A DNA stretch of 64,000 bases from Hyphomonas oceanitis SCH89 (GCF_000685295.1 NZ_ARYL01000004.1:1-64000); one strand, 5' to 3'. Counted from the first letter of the stretch, positions 8,772 to 19,093 are shown. Numbers and translations are program-made. Notes: generated by a model not told the origin, from the letters alone.

Positions 8772-9119
8772 CTATTTCTGTTTCCAGGCGCCGGATTCGT
8801 CCATGTAATACTGGCCAGCCGCCGTCTTGGCGATCTGCTTTTCGCCCGTCACACGGGCAACTTGAGCAACCGTTGTGCCCGTTTGCTGGGACAATTGCTC
8901 ATACAAAGCGCGTCGCTTGTTGTTGATTTCCTGGACCTTACGGACCACGGCGGGGTCAGCCGAGCCAACAACACCCAGGTAGCCGTCAATACGCTCACCC
9001 ACCTGGCCTGCGGAAATGGCGGCCTCAAGTTGGGGGTCAGCCGCGTGGGCCGCAGGCGCACTGACAATGGCCAGCGAGGCGATGCTCAATGCGATAAAGA
9101 GATTTTTGATCATGTTCAT
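8772..9119 (-). CDS. ydbL: YdbL-family (DUF1318) periplasmic protein
   Basis: This 115-residue protein has an N-terminal Sec signal peptide (about residues 1-26, cleavage after HAA) and the DUF1318 domain, including a GERIDGYLG segment and NNKRRALYEQLS. In enterobacteria ydbH, ynbE and ydbL form one operon, and YdbL is thought to modulate the YdbH-YnbE bridge that moves phospholipid to the outer membrane. The same three-gene order (ydbH, ynbE, ydbL) occurs here on the minus strand with 18-77 bp gaps, which supports the assignment. The C terminus (YYMDESGAWKQK) is typical of the family. Confidence 0.85.
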   Translation of the reverse strand: MNMIKNLFIALSIASLAIVSAPAAHAADPQLEAAISAGQVGERIDGYLGVVGSADPAVVRKVQEINNKRRALYEQLSQQTGTTVAQVARVTGEKQIAKTAAGQYYMDESGAWKQK

Positions 9120-9137
9120 GACTATATCCTTCCGTCG

Positions 9138-9335
9138 CTATTCAGGAAACAGGTCAGGGTTATTGGAGATCAGGTCTTCGACTTCCTTGTCGAGCTTGAT
9201 GCGCACTTCCTGATCGATCTTGACGTTAAGATTGATGGTAATCGGCTTGTCGGATGGTTCGATGCGGATCGTCGGCGTGCAGGCCGACGCAAGGGCTACG
9301 CATCCAACCAGAAGAATTGTCTTTGGCGGGGTCAT
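9138..9335 (-). CDS. ynbE: YnbE-like outer-membrane lipoprotein
   Basis: This is a short lipoprotein of 65 residues. A signal segment ends in the lipobox ASAC, with the lipidated cysteine near residue 19. The strongly amphipathic segment PITINLNVKIDQEV and an acidic end follow, as in YnbE. YnbE is reported to form beta-sheet oligomers that extend the periplasmic groove of YdbH to the outer membrane. The ATG at 9335 follows AAGGAG at 9352-9347, eleven bases upstream. An in-frame ATG seven codons earlier would overlap that site. It lies between ydbH and ydbL. Confidence 0.85.
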   Translation of the reverse strand: MTPPKTILLVGCVALASACTPTIRIEPSDKPITINLNVKIDQEVRIKLDKEVEDLISNNPDLFPE

Positions 9336-9412
9336 CAGAAGGGGGACTCCTTTCATTCACGCGCGAACATGACACGGTTCGCCTTAACGTCAATCGATCA
9401 GACGGTTGCCTG

Positions 9413-12400
9413 TCATTCAGCTTCAGTCTCCGGCTTGGACTTGGCCAGATCGACAATGATGTCCACGAACTTGTCCTGCTGGGTCGCATAGGATCCGCTT
9501 TTCACAAGTTCTCCGAGCTGGGAATCCAGTGTGAGATTGAACTCGAATGCCTGACCCTTTGGCATGGTGAGCTTCTTCCCGAACGCCAGCGGGCGCGTAT
9601 TCTTACCCAACAGATGAACGCTCGCCACGGTCCGGTCCATCAGGTTGCCGGTCAAGCCGACCTCGAGAACCGAGAATTGTAGGTCTTTGAGCGCGTCAAA
9701 GGCCAGTTTCGCATTTGGGTCGCTCGCAGCCGCAGAGTCCACCGCGTCGCCCGTATAGGCAATCCGGCCACCATTTGCGTCAGCGGACAGCCGCGCATCG
9801 CGCACCTGAACCTCATTATTGACGAAATCGACCGGGAAGCGACCACTGACCGTCCCCGTTGCCTGCACATCCGGAAGTTTGAGAACCGCAACGAGATCAC
9901 TCAATTCAATGGCGTCGGCTGTGACCTCCACGCGCTGGTCGTCGCCCCCGAGCGTCCACTCAAGTGGCGAAAGCGCGACGCGTCCACCTGCGAAGGGGAA
10001 GTAGGCTTTCTCGATACCGATAATCTTGCCGTCGATCAGATGGAACTCGATATGCCCATCTGTCAGTGGGACGCCAATATTCATCGATCCAACCGTGACG
10101 ACCTGTCCCCTGTCCGTCGTCAGCGCGAGAAGGTCGCTGAAGCGGATATGGCCATCGATTCCCGTAACCCGACCGAGGCGCGTCGTCTGGAAGCCGAAAC
10201 TGCTAACCGTGACTTCCCCCGTTCCTGACAATTTCCCGGAATTGATGTCGATATCCGCTAGGGCAGACATGTCGCCTTCCGCGAAGGTGAACACGCCGCG
10301 CAGGCGCTCCGACAGCATGACGGGTTGCAGCCCGCCCGTGCGGAACTGGAGTGGTTTGGAACGGATCGCCGCCTTACCGGTCAGCTTTATGATGTCCATG
10401 TTCAGCGTCGTGTCCGCCACTGTTGCGCCACCTGCCTTGAGGCGTAGCGGGCCCGTCATCAAAAGCTGGCCGTCTGTAAGCGTAGCACTCAGATCCGATA
10501 TAAGCGGCTGGTAGAGCGGATCATCGCGATAATCCTTGATCAGGACGCTATTGGCCTTCAGTGAACCAGAAAGACCGCCTTTCCCACTGTTCCCGTCAAA
10601 GGAAAAACTGTCAGCGGATACATTCGCGGGCACCAGCGTGCCGCCAAAACGAGTTGCCCCAAGACGCGCCGAAAGCTTTGGCGCGCCCTTTCCAGTCGCA
10701 ATCCCCATGCGCAAGGCATCGCCTTCTATCGTCAACGTGCGATCACCTATCGTGAGCGGCAGGTCGAGCGCCTTCGCCAGGACTGTCATTGCAAGCCCGC
10801 CCTTGGCGGACCAGTCTACAGTGGCGCTTGAAAGCCCCAGCGTTCCGGACGTTGATCCGGTCGTGAACGGAAGATGCACATTTCCGAGCGTCACGGCGCC
10901 TTCGGGATCAGAGACGTTCTCGCGAATAAAGCCTTTGCCCTGCGGGCATATGTCGAGACTGACCGGATCGGCCTTGATACTGCCAAACACGAAGCCCTCG
11001 CTCGATGCCTTGACGCATTTCGTGCCCTCCGGGGTCACCTGCCAACCAGCCTCGCCACGTGTGACATGGATGCCCGCATTGATGTCCGTGTTTTTGAGAT
11101 CAACGCCCGACACCAAGCCGGCGAGCGAGAGCCGCCCGCGCGTGCGCAGGTCAAATGCATCTGCCGCACTCGATAGGCTGAACGTCGAAAGGTCGGCTGA
11201 CACGGTTTTACCGCCTGCCGCCCATGGCTTCAGCAGCAAGTCATGAGCCTTGATGTCGAAGCCAGCCGCGCCCTGCTGCAGCTCATCAAGGCCCAGCTGG
11301 ATCGTCGGGGCACCGCCGCCTGCAAGGCTGATATCCCCGCTCACCAACACTTCCTGACCGCGCACCGAAAGCCACGGACCATCCGCCCCCGGCACAATAC
11401 CCAGCCGCATGCCAGATTTTGTCGTCAGAACGGTCTCACCGCGGCTTGAGACAGATATGAGGTTGGCGCGGCGACCCGCGCTAAAATTCATTGTGAGATC
11501 GAAGTCGGCGAGAGCACGATCAATTGTCGACCGCAAAGCGGCGCCATGATCCGAGAAGACGCCCGGGAGAGTGACCGGCTTGGTGACCTTGCCGCGCGTT
11601 TCCGGCGAAAGCTGCGTCGCCTTTGTGGCGACGCTGCCTGTATATAGCAATGTACCCTCGGCAGACCGGCTAAGAACGCCGCTGGCAGAGACGTCTCCCG
11701 CCTTGCCTTGTGGCGCGACGGCCTGCCTGGCCTCGACAGCCACAGGGCCACCGATATTGCCGCCGTCACCTTTCAGGTCTGCTTCGATGCTGAGAGAGTC
11801 TGCCCCATAACCGCCGTAACTCGCCTTCTCGGATTCCACCACGATGCTCGCCCGCGTGAGGGCTGCCATGACAGCCTCAGCTGACAGGCTGGGGAGTTCC
11901 GTGAAAGCTGCAGCCCCATTCGTTTGCGTTGCGCGCAGCTCGCCACCTGGGAAGGCCGCCTCCGCGACAGAGCCCGTCCAGTTCATCTCCATCGGGCCTT
12001 CGCCGACATCAGCAGCGTCAATGGTCATTTCGAGAAGGGCATCCTTGACCGAGATGCCCTTTAGATTTGCCTGCTCCAGAGCGACATTCGCCCCGCCGGA
12101 AATCCGTCCCTTGTCAGCAGAAAGCGTCACCACGCCCTCAGACCACTGAAATTCGGAATCTCGCGTTTTCAACGACACCGGGTCCACGACAAGATCGAGC
12201 TTGCCGCTTTGCGGGAAAGTCCCACTCATCGATACGGAGGCCGAGAGCTCACCCGCGTCGGTGGCGAGAAAGATACGTCCGTCTGTTATGTCGATGGCGG
12301 GCAGCTTGAGTTCGCTATTTTCCTTTTCACCGGACGAACCGGCAAGTTTTTCGAGCCCGTAGAATTTCACGCCCTTGTCGTTCAAGATGCCGCGTACGAT

Positions 12401-12757
12401 TGGGCGGTCTATGGTAACGCCTGTCAGCTCCGGGCTGAAAAGATGCGGCCAACCAAGCCGCGCGCTCGCTTCCTGCGCCTCAAGTGGAACGTTGCCGCCT
12501 GCGCCTATCTTCAGCGCGCGGATTGTCGCTCCGCCAAAGCCCAGCTGCGTGAATTTCCCTTCACACACGAGATTTCGGGCTTCGCACCAGCCGGCAAAGA
12601 CTCTGTTAGCCATAGGCTTGCGCATCACCCATCCGGCCGCGAGCACGCCAACAAGCAGGACGATGACCGCCAGAACCGCCCAACGCCCCCACCGAACAGG
12701 CTCCAGCGGCGTTTCATCGACCGATTTGCCTACATTTTTGTCATCTGGTGTATTCAC
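9413..12757 (-). CDS. ydbH: YdbH-family AsmA-like intermembrane lipid-transport protein
   Basis: This 1114-residue protein has one N-terminal membrane anchor (about residues 26-46) and a very long periplasmic region of repetitive beta-strand sequence. That matches the AsmA-like/TamB/YdbH fold, a hydrophobic groove that carries phospholipids from inner to outer membrane. The C-terminal third contains the conserved block with 'VSSFGFQTTRLGRVTGIDGH' and 'YFPFAGGRV' that marks the dicarboxylate-binding-like YdbH domain. It is the first gene of ydbH-ynbE-ydbL. It is divergent from an M23 peptidase gene, so envelope functions cluster here. Length is somewhat above the enterobacterial protein. Confidence 0.85.
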   Translation of the reverse strand: MNTPDDKNVGKSVDETPLEPVRWGRWAVLAVIVLLVGVLAAGWVMRKPMANRVFAGWCEARNLVCEGKFTQLGFGGATIRALKIGAGGNVPLEAQEASARLGWPHLFSPELTGVTIDRPIVRGILNDKGVKFYGLEKLAGSSGEKENSELKLPAIDITDGRIFLATDAGELSASVSMSGTFPQSGKLDLVVDPVSLKTRDSEFQWSEGVVTLSADKGRISGGANVALEQANLKGISVKDALLEMTIDAADVGEGPMEMNWTGSVAEAAFPGGELRATQTNGAAAFTELPSLSAEAVMAALTRASIVVESEKASYGGYGADSLSIEADLKGDGGNIGGPVAVEARQAVAPQGKAGDVSASGVLSRSAEGTLLYTGSVATKATQLSPETRGKVTKPVTLPGVFSDHGAALRSTIDRALADFDLTMNFSAGRRANLISVSSRGETVLTTKSGMRLGIVPGADGPWLSVRGQEVLVSGDISLAGGGAPTIQLGLDELQQGAAGFDIKAHDLLLKPWAAGGKTVSADLSTFSLSSAADAFDLRTRGRLSLAGLVSGVDLKNTDINAGIHVTRGEAGWQVTPEGTKCVKASSEGFVFGSIKADPVSLDICPQGKGFIRENVSDPEGAVTLGNVHLPFTTGSTSGTLGLSSATVDWSAKGGLAMTVLAKALDLPLTIGDRTLTIEGDALRMGIATGKGAPKLSARLGATRFGGTLVPANVSADSFSFDGNSGKGGLSGSLKANSVLIKDYRDDPLYQPLISDLSATLTDGQLLMTGPLRLKAGGATVADTTLNMDIIKLTGKAAIRSKPLQFRTGGLQPVMLSERLRGVFTFAEGDMSALADIDINSGKLSGTGEVTVSSFGFQTTRLGRVTGIDGHIRFSDLLALTTDRGQVVTVGSMNIGVPLTDGHIEFHLIDGKIIGIEKAYFPFAGGRVALSPLEWTLGGDDQRVEVTADAIELSDLVAVLKLPDVQATGTVSGRFPVDFVNNEVQVRDARLSADANGGRIAYTGDAVDSAAASDPNAKLAFDALKDLQFSVLEVGLTGNLMDRTVASVHLLGKNTRPLAFGKKLTMPKGQAFEFNLTLDSQLGELVKSGSYATQQDKFVDIIVDLAKSKPETEAE

Positions 12758-12827
12758 TGTGAGATCCGGCTTGCATCTTGCTAGTCCTGAAACCTAAAGT
12801 CCTAATAAGGCAAGAAGGCCAAATTTA

Positions 12828-12852
12828 GCGTGTTCTGGTTTCTTTAACACGC
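12828..12852. promoter_or_regulatory. Inverted repeat in the ydbH / M23 divergent promoter region
   Basis: GCGTGTT (12828-12834) and AACACGC (12846-12852) are exact reverse complements separated by 11 bases, in the 174-bp gap between divergent ydbH and the first M23 gene. It could be a shared operator. An extended -10 (TGCTATAAT, 12886-12894) for the plus-strand gene lies 34 bp downstream. Confidence 0.35.
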
Positions 12853-12931
12853 AAATGACAGAATGGATGCTTGTTCAGCCGCACCTGCTATAATGCGGGC
12901 GGAGGAACTCGGGAGAGACGGGACGTTACGC

Positions 12932-14305
12932 GTGGAAAAAAACACGGAAAATGAACCCCCAAAAGTACCGCATTCCAAGCGGAACTTGTCACAGGGGCTC
13001 AAAAGCCTGGCGGTCCTGTTTGTGCTGGGGTCTGCCTCAGCTGTCGCCGGGCTATTCATGGTCGATTCCTCGGGCCAGCCCACGCATGGCACTGCGGACG
13101 CCGCAACGCCCCTACCCCTGGCGGTTACGCTGCTCAGCGCGAGAGACCTGGCCCAACCGAAAATTCTTGAACACGAAACCGGCACCTTGAAGCCGCGGGA
13201 GACGCTGACAGAACTAGTCGTCAGCCTCGGCGCCAACCACCAAGACGCCAATGGCGCACTGCAGACATTGTATTCAGGTGACCTGCTTGATGCCCGTCGT
13301 CTCCGGCCAGGCCTGAAAGCCGAAACTTATCTCGATGGCGACAGACTGACGGCGCTTTCGATCCGCGCCGAATCTGACCGCAGCCTGCTGATCACGCGTG
13401 ACCAGGACGGATCCTGGGAAGCCACCGCCCTCAATGCCCGCCTGACACCCAGCTACAAGCGCGTCGCCGCATCAATCAATACTTCGATCTATGAGACGGC
13501 CCGCAGTCTTGGCGCCGGTGACCAGCAGGTCGTCGATTTTGCTGATGCTTTCGCCTATGACGTGGACTTCCAGCGTGAAATACATCCTGGCGACAAGTTT
13601 GAGATTGTCTACGAGACCTATGTCGACGAGCGCGGCAATCCCGTGAAAACCGGCAATGTGGTCTTCGCCTCGCTCAATGGTAAGGCCCTGAGCCGCGACT
13701 TTTATCGCTTCACGCCCAGCGACGACCAGACGCCGGACTATTACGATAGCAATGGCGAAAGCGCGACCAAGTTCCTGATGAAGACGCCCATTAATGGCGC
13801 AAGGCTCTCATCCTCCTTTGGCACGCGTCGTCACCCGATTTCCGGCTACACGCGCCTCCACAAGGGCACCGACTTTGCGGCGCCTTCAGGCACCCCGGTT
13901 TTCGCCGCAGGCAATGGCGTCGTCGTCCGTGCCAATCGCTATGGCACCTACGGAAATTTCGTAAAAATCAAGCACGCAAACGGCTATGAAACGGCCTATG
14001 CGCACCTCTCCCGCTTTGGCAAAGGCATCAAGGCTGGCACCCGCGTGCGTCAGGGCGACATCATCGCCTATGTCGGCTCGACAGGCGCGTCGACTGGTCC
14101 GCATCTGCACTATGAAGTGTACATCAAGGGTACTGCGGTCAACGCCATGGCGCTGAAGCTGCCTACCGGCCGAAAACTCGCAGAATCCCCTGAAATTCTT
14201 GCGGAATTTGCCGAGAGGAAGGCCGACATAGACCATATCCGGGCTGAAAGCGGCGCTGAGTTCAATCAGGCCCTACTGGTATCGGCGACCACCCACCAAC
14301 CCTGA
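12932..14305 (+). CDS. Membrane-anchored M23 (LytM) metallopeptidase, paralogue 1
   Basis: This is a LytM/M23 family protein that cuts peptidoglycan cross-links or serves as an amidase-activator scaffold. The zinc ligands are intact: H310 and D314 in LHKGTDF and H393 in GPHLHYE. An N-terminal hydrophobic anchor (about residues 24-43) precedes a LysM/OapA-like helical stretch and the catalytic domain. The start is uncertain. I chose GTG at 12932 because an extended -10 element at 12886-12894 would put transcription start near 12901, while the in-frame ATGs at 12863 and 12893 lack a binding site. A close paralogue follows 115 bp downstream. It is divergent from ydbH. Confidence 0.88.
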   Translation: MEKNTENEPPKVPHSKRNLSQGLKSLAVLFVLGSASAVAGLFMVDSSGQPTHGTADAATPLPLAVTLLSARDLAQPKILEHETGTLKPRETLTELVVSLGANHQDANGALQTLYSGDLLDARRLRPGLKAETYLDGDRLTALSIRAESDRSLLITRDQDGSWEATALNARLTPSYKRVAASINTSIYETARSLGAGDQQVVDFADAFAYDVDFQREIHPGDKFEIVYETYVDERGNPVKTGNVVFASLNGKALSRDFYRFTPSDDQTPDYYDSNGESATKFLMKTPINGARLSSSFGTRRHPISGYTRLHKGTDFAAPSGTPVFAAGNGVVVRANRYGTYGNFVKIKHANGYETAYAHLSRFGKGIKAGTRVRQGDIIAYVGSTGASTGPHLHYEVYIKGTAVNAMALKLPTGRKLAESPEILAEFAERKADIDHIRAESGAEFNQALLVSATTHQP

Positions 14306-14420
14306 TTCCCCGTCAGATGCAGTTCCACCCCTGAAAACGCCGCGCATGGCGTATTTCTTGCTTTTTGTGACCTGAAAAACTTCGCGCGGCCCTCCTTAAG
14401 GCCCGTCAGGGATATCAGGC

Positions 14421-15791
14421 ATGAAACATCAAATACAAAGACCGGCACACGTCGACCGGTCGCTCCGCCCACATTACGTGGCAGAATGGGTGGTTGCAGG
14501 CCTTGTCGTCCTGGGCATGCTGATGCTCTTCGTCTTCGTGCGGCCGCAACAGCCGGGAAGCCTGACCAGCGCAGATGCGGCGCAAGCCATGCTCGATTTC
14601 CGCGATAACATGCCATCAGGCTCGACAGCCGAACGTATCGGCCAAGTCACGTCCGGTGCTGCCGCGGCTGACGTGCTGGAAGTGCTGGGCGCCAGCGCGA
14701 CAGATGCCGCTTCTGCCGTCTCAGCGCTCCGCCAGACAGGCCTGGTTGATCGTAAACGCATGCGCCCCGGCACGGCCCTAACCGCTTATTTCGACGAGAG
14801 TGCGATGGATGGCGAAACGAGCCGCCTGATTGCCGTATCGATCAAACCGAATGCCAAGAACACGTTGCTCGCGACGCGACAGGCCGATGACAGCTTTTTC
14901 GTGAGCGTCCTGACAGCCCGTCTGGTCACGTCGCACCGCCGGGCAGCCGGCATTATCGAAACAGACCTGCAGACAGCTCTCGTAGCAGGTGGCGGCACAC
15001 CAGCACATGCGGCAAGCCTTGCCGCCCTTTTTCCCGATGACACCGTCCTGGCGACTGGCGGCGAGCCTGGAGACCGTTTTGATACTGTGTTCGAGGTCGC
15101 CGAAGACGAACGTGGAAATTTCATCGAGAACGGTGATCTCGTCTTTGCCGCCTTCAACGGCGAGACCAGTAGCGGAAGCTGGTACCGCTATACACCGGTA
15201 GACACAGGCCGAACCGAGTTCTTCGACGCGAATGGTGTCGCTGCGCAGCCATTCCTGACGCGCTATCCCATCGGGCGTGTGGCGATCAATTCAGGTTTCG
15301 GCCAGCGTTATCACCCTCTAACGGGACAGCTCCACCTGCACACCGGCATCGACTTTCGCGCCCCTGCCGGCACGCCAATACAAGTGGCCGGTGATGGCAT
15401 AGTGGAATTCATGGGCTTCAGCGAAGGCTACGGTCGCCATATCCGGGTGCGTCACAAGCGCGGCTATGAAACGCTCTACGCCCATATGTCGGGCTTCGCT
15501 GGGGTGGCATTGGGTCAAATGGCCAAGGCGGGCGACGTTATCGGCTATGTCGGCGATTCAGGATCGGCAACAGGCCAACACCTTCACTATGAAATCCGGC
15601 GGGACGGCCGATGGGTCAACCCGATGACCCTTGAACTGCCCTCGGGCCGCAATCTGGCTTCAGATCCTGCCGAACTCGCCGCGTTCATGAAACAGAAGGG
15701 GGAGATCGACGTCCTCAGAGGCGCGACCGAAGGAGTGGCACTGGCAACCGCCTCCACCTTTTTGCCTGTCATCCAACCCAACAGCCCATAA
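14421..15791 (+). CDS. Membrane-anchored M23 (LytM) metallopeptidase, paralogue 2
   Basis: This 456-residue protein has the same architecture as the gene just upstream: a short basic N terminus, one hydrophobic helix (about residues 22-42), a linker domain, then the M23 domain. The ligands H307 and D311 (LHTGIDF) and the HLH motif at 387-389 are present, so it should be a catalytically competent zinc peptidase. The gene pair looks like a tandem duplication that has diverged substantially. It is followed by the clpB terminator and converges on clpB. Target (septal or side-wall peptidoglycan) cannot be read from the sequence. Confidence 0.9.
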   Translation: MKHQIQRPAHVDRSLRPHYVAEWVVAGLVVLGMLMLFVFVRPQQPGSLTSADAAQAMLDFRDNMPSGSTAERIGQVTSGAAAADVLEVLGASATDAASAVSALRQTGLVDRKRMRPGTALTAYFDESAMDGETSRLIAVSIKPNAKNTLLATRQADDSFFVSVLTARLVTSHRRAAGIIETDLQTALVAGGGTPAHAASLAALFPDDTVLATGGEPGDRFDTVFEVAEDERGNFIENGDLVFAAFNGETSSGSWYRYTPVDTGRTEFFDANGVAAQPFLTRYPIGRVAINSGFGQRYHPLTGQLHLHTGIDFRAPAGTPIQVAGDGIVEFMGFSEGYGRHIRVRHKRGYETLYAHMSGFAGVALGQMAKAGDVIGYVGDSGSATGQHLHYEIRRDGRWVNPMTLELPSGRNLASDPAELAAFMKQKGEIDVLRGATEGVALATASTFLPVIQPNSP

Positions 15792-15828
15792 AAAAAGCCG
15801 CCGCACCTGCCGGAGCAGATGCGGCGGC
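15790..15828 (-). terminator. Intrinsic terminator of clpB
   Basis: Read on the minus strand, GCCGCCGCA, a 14-base loop and TGCGGCGGC (15828-15797) are followed by a run of Ts opposite the A-run at 15790-15796. It lies 21 bp downstream of the clpB stop. On the plus strand there is no T-run, so it mainly serves clpB. Confidence 0.8.
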
Positions 15829-15848
15829 CATGATAAAATGCCAGGCGA

Positions 15849-18464
15849 TCAGTTGAGGACGGCACGCCCCTTGGCGAAATCGTTCGGCACGCCATTGATC
15901 GAAAGCATGTCACCTTCAACCCCGACATGGATCGTCTCACCGTCGGCAATACGACCTTCGAGGAGCAGGCGCGCGAGCGGATCCTGCAACTCTTTCTGGA
16001 TCACACGCTTCAATGGCCGGGCGCCGTACACAGGATCATAGCCGCGAGCGGCCAACCAGTTGCGGGCATCAAGGCTTAGGTCGAGTTTCATCTTGCGCGC
16101 CGACAGCAGCTTTTCGAGATGAACCATCTGGATGTCGACGATATGGTCGATCTCACCACGGCCGAGACGTTTGAAGAAGACGATCTCATCAATGCGGTTG
16201 ATGAACTCCGGCCGGAAATGCATCCGGATAGCAGACATCACGCTCTCGCGCGCCGACTCCGACACCTCGCCTTCGTCGCCACTTGCAAGCGCATCAGCGC
16301 CGAGGTTCGACGTCATGATGATGATCGTATTCTTGAAGTCTACCGTGCGGCCCTGGCCATCGGTCAGACGACCGTCGTCCAGCACTTGCAGCAGCGTGTT
16401 GAAGAGGTCCGGGTGGGCCTTCTCGACTTCATCGAACAGGATGACCTGATAGGGACGCCGCCGGACAGCTTCCGTCAGAGCACCGCCTTCATCATAGCCG
16501 ACATAGCCCGGAGGCGCGCCGATTAGGCGGGCCACCGAGTGCTTCTCGGAATATTCCGACATGTCGAGACGCAGGATCGCCGTGTCGTCGTCGAACATGA
16601 ACTCGGCGAGCGCCTTGGTCAGCTCGGTCTTGCCGACGCCGGTGGGGCCGACAAACAGGAAGGAACCGATCGGACGGTTCGGATCCTGAAGCCCGGCGCG
16701 GGCGCGGCGGACGGCATTCGAGACCGCTTCAAGGGCCGCGTCCTGACCGACCACGCGGGCCCGCAGGGCATCCTCCATATGGAGCAACTTCTCGCGTTCG
16801 CCTTCCATCATCTTGTCGACAGGAATGCCGGTCCACTTGGAAACGACACCCGCAATATGCTCAGGACGAACGACTTCAGAGACGAGGCCATCTTCGTCAT
16901 CCTCGGCGCCTTCGACATCCTTGATCTGCTTTTCAAGCGCAGGGATGGTTGAGAATTTCAGCTCCGAGGCACGCGTTAGGTCACCCGTCCGCTGCGCTTC
17001 CGCCATATCGGCATAGGCACGGTCAAGCAGGTCCTTGGCATTGGCCGTGCCCTTCAGCTTGTTCTTCTCAGCCGACCACGCGGAGGTCAGCTCGTCCGAC
17101 TTGGCCTGCAGGTCAGCGATATCGCCTTCGATCGTTTTCAGACGATCAATCGATGCGGTATCCTTCTCCTTTTTCAGCGCTTCGGCTTCGATCTTCAGCT
17201 GTAGGAGTCGACGATCAATCTCGTCCAGCGCTTCCGGCTTGGAGTCGACCTGCATACGAAGGCGCGAGGCAGCTTCGTCCATCAGGTCGATGGCCTTGTC
17301 TGGCAGGAAGCGGTCTGTAATGTAACGGTTGGACAGCGTCGCCGCTGACACAATCGCCGCATCCGAAACACGCACACCATGGTGCGCCTCGTACCGGGCT
17401 TTCAGCCCACGGAGAATGGAGATCGTATCATCGACAGTTGGCTCATCGACAAATACAGCCATGAAGCGACGGGCCAGAGCCGGATCGCCTTCCACATATT
17501 TGCGATACTCATCCAGCGTCGTCGCGCCGATACAGTGGAGCTCACCGCGCGCAAGGGCCGGCTTCAACAGGTTTGAAGCATCCATTGCGCCGTCGGATTT
17601 TCCGGCGCCAACAAGCGTGTGCATCTCGTCAATGAACAAGATGACGCCGCCAGCTGCCTGCTGAACCTCGTTGAGCACGGCCTTCAGCCGCTCTTCGAAT
17701 TCGCCGCGAAATTTAGCGCCGGCAATCAGCGCGCCCATGTCGAGCGCAAGCAGGCGCTTACCCTTCAGGCTTTCGGGCACATCGCCATTGATTATGCGCA
17801 GCGCAAGGCCTTCGGCAATCGCCGTCTTGCCAACGCCGGGCTCACCGATGAGAACGGGATTGTTCTTCGACCGGCGGGACAGGACCTGCATTGTACGGCG
17901 TATTTCCTCGTCACGGCCAATCACCGGGTCGAGCTTTCCATCGCGCGCATCCTTAGTCAGGTCACGCGCATATTTCTTGAGTGCCTCATAGCCTTCTTCG
18001 GCATTGGCGCTATCCGCCGTGCGCCCCTGGCGCAATTCGGTGATGGCAGCGTCCAATGATTTCGTCGTTACGCCGGAGCTTTTCAGGACTTCAGCTGCAG
18101 GGTCACCAGCCAAGCCGGCGATAGCGAGCAACAGACGCTCGGTTGTGACAAAGGAATCGCCCGTCTTCTTTGCGCTGGCTTCAGCGTCCTGGAACAGTTT
18201 GGCAGACGCCTGCTCAAGCCGCAGGCCATTATTGGCGCCAGTCACCTTGGGCAGCTTGCCCAACGCCGCGTCGACACCTTGAACAACCAGTTCGGGGCGG
18301 CCACCGGCCGCACGAATCAGGTTCACGGCCAACTGGTCGCGATCCTCCATCATGGTCTTCAGGATATGCGCTGGCGTCAGCGTCTGGTGCCCGCTCGCCA
18401 AAGCGGAAGTCTGGGCGCTCTGAACAATCGCGCGAGCGCGTTCGGTATATTGTTCAATATTCAT
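15849..18464 (-). CDS. clpB: ATP-dependent disaggregase ClpB
   Basis: ClpB is a hexameric AAA+ unfoldase that rescues aggregated proteins with DnaK. The 871-residue protein has the N-terminal Clp repeat domain (about residues 1-145) and two AAA modules with Walker A GEPGVGKT (near 205) and GPTGVGKT (near 605). A coiled-coil middle domain lies between them (about 400-530, rich in Lys/Glu/Ala). There is no ClpP-binding loop, consistent with ClpB rather than ClpA/C. A heat-shock type promoter lies upstream at 18538-18566 and a terminator follows. Position after DUF4167/prmC/prfA is common in Alphaproteobacteria. Confidence 0.97.
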   Translation of the reverse strand: MNIEQYTERARAIVQSAQTSALASGHQTLTPAHILKTMMEDRDQLAVNLIRAAGGRPELVVQGVDAALGKLPKVTGANNGLRLEQASAKLFQDAEASAKKTGDSFVTTERLLLAIAGLAGDPAAEVLKSSGVTTKSLDAAITELRQGRTADSANAEEGYEALKKYARDLTKDARDGKLDPVIGRDEEIRRTMQVLSRRSKNNPVLIGEPGVGKTAIAEGLALRIINGDVPESLKGKRLLALDMGALIAGAKFRGEFEERLKAVLNEVQQAAGGVILFIDEMHTLVGAGKSDGAMDASNLLKPALARGELHCIGATTLDEYRKYVEGDPALARRFMAVFVDEPTVDDTISILRGLKARYEAHHGVRVSDAAIVSAATLSNRYITDRFLPDKAIDLMDEAASRLRMQVDSKPEALDEIDRRLLQLKIEAEALKKEKDTASIDRLKTIEGDIADLQAKSDELTSAWSAEKNKLKGTANAKDLLDRAYADMAEAQRTGDLTRASELKFSTIPALEKQIKDVEGAEDDEDGLVSEVVRPEHIAGVVSKWTGIPVDKMMEGEREKLLHMEDALRARVVGQDAALEAVSNAVRRARAGLQDPNRPIGSFLFVGPTGVGKTELTKALAEFMFDDDTAILRLDMSEYSEKHSVARLIGAPPGYVGYDEGGALTEAVRRRPYQVILFDEVEKAHPDLFNTLLQVLDDGRLTDGQGRTVDFKNTIIIMTSNLGADALASGDEGEVSESARESVMSAIRMHFRPEFINRIDEIVFFKRLGRGEIDHIVDIQMVHLEKLLSARKMKLDLSLDARNWLAARGYDPVYGARPLKRVIQKELQDPLARLLLEGRIADGETIHVGVEGDMLSINGVPNDFAKGRAVLN

Positions 18465-18537
18465 TGTTATCCCCTCTCAAAGGCAGATTCGGTTTGGTTG
18501 AGGCCCCGCTCAGCAGCGGCCTGCAGTGATGAATTGG

Positions 18538-18566
18538 ATTTGGGGAGTGATGCCGGGCCATACAAG
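18538..18566 (-). promoter_or_regulatory. Sigma-32 (RpoH)-type promoter of clpB
   Basis: On the minus strand CTTGTAT (18566-18560) and CCCCAAAT (18545-18538) are separated by 14 bases. This closely resembles the heat-shock consensus CTTGAAA / CCCCATNT. It lies 73 bp upstream of the clpB ATG, where heat-shock control is expected. Confidence 0.65.
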
Positions 18567-18586
18567 ACGCGCGACATACGACAGGA

Positions 18587-19093
18587 TCAATCGCGTCTCA
18601 GGATATATTCCCGGTCCACTTGTTCGCCGACGGGAAAGTTATATTCGCCCACTTTGCGAAATCCGTAACGGGCGTAGAATCGCTGCGCGCCCTCATTGCC
18701 GGACCATACGCCGAGATACAGGGGTGGTCGGCCGGATATGTCCACCCATTCGAGCACGCGCGTCATCAGCGCGCCGCCTATGCCGGAGGACAGCGTTCCC
18801 GGACGCACATAGAGCCGATGCAATTGGAGGGCCCCTTCAGGGATAGGATCGACGGGCAACTCGCAAGGACTGGCCTGCGCATAGCCAGCCAAATGACCGT
18901 CCGGCGCCTCAGCCAACCAGATCGGGCGACCTGGCGCACCAATCTGGCACTTCCAGCTTTGGAGCGCATAGTTTTCGGCCAGATAGATCTGCAGATCGAC
19001 CGCGCTATAGAGATGCCCGAAAGCCGCAACGAATGAGGAGATGCCGAGGTCCCTGAGGGCCTCTGCATCCTTCAGTGTTGCAAGACGTATCAA
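18587..19093 (-). CDS. GNAT-family N-acetyltransferase
   Basis: This 168-residue protein is a single GNAT fold enzyme, transferring an acetyl group from acetyl-CoA to an unknown amine. The acetyl-CoA loop is visible as 'LYVRPGTLSSGIGGALMTRVLEW' (about residues 94-116), with the usual Q/RxxGxG/A pattern. The C-terminal 'GAQRFYARYGFRKVGEYNF' (about 133-151) is the classical last motif. Substrate is not predictable. It lies between DUF4167 and clpB on the same strand, with 35 bp to the former. Confidence 0.85.
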   Translation of the reverse strand: MIRLATLKDAEALRDLGISSFVAAFGHLYSAVDLQIYLAENYALQSWKCQIGAPGRPIWLAEAPDGHLAGYAQASPCELPVDPIPEGALQLHRLYVRPGTLSSGIGGALMTRVLEWVDISGRPPLYLGVWSGNEGAQRFYARYGFRKVGEYNFPVGEQVDREYILRRD

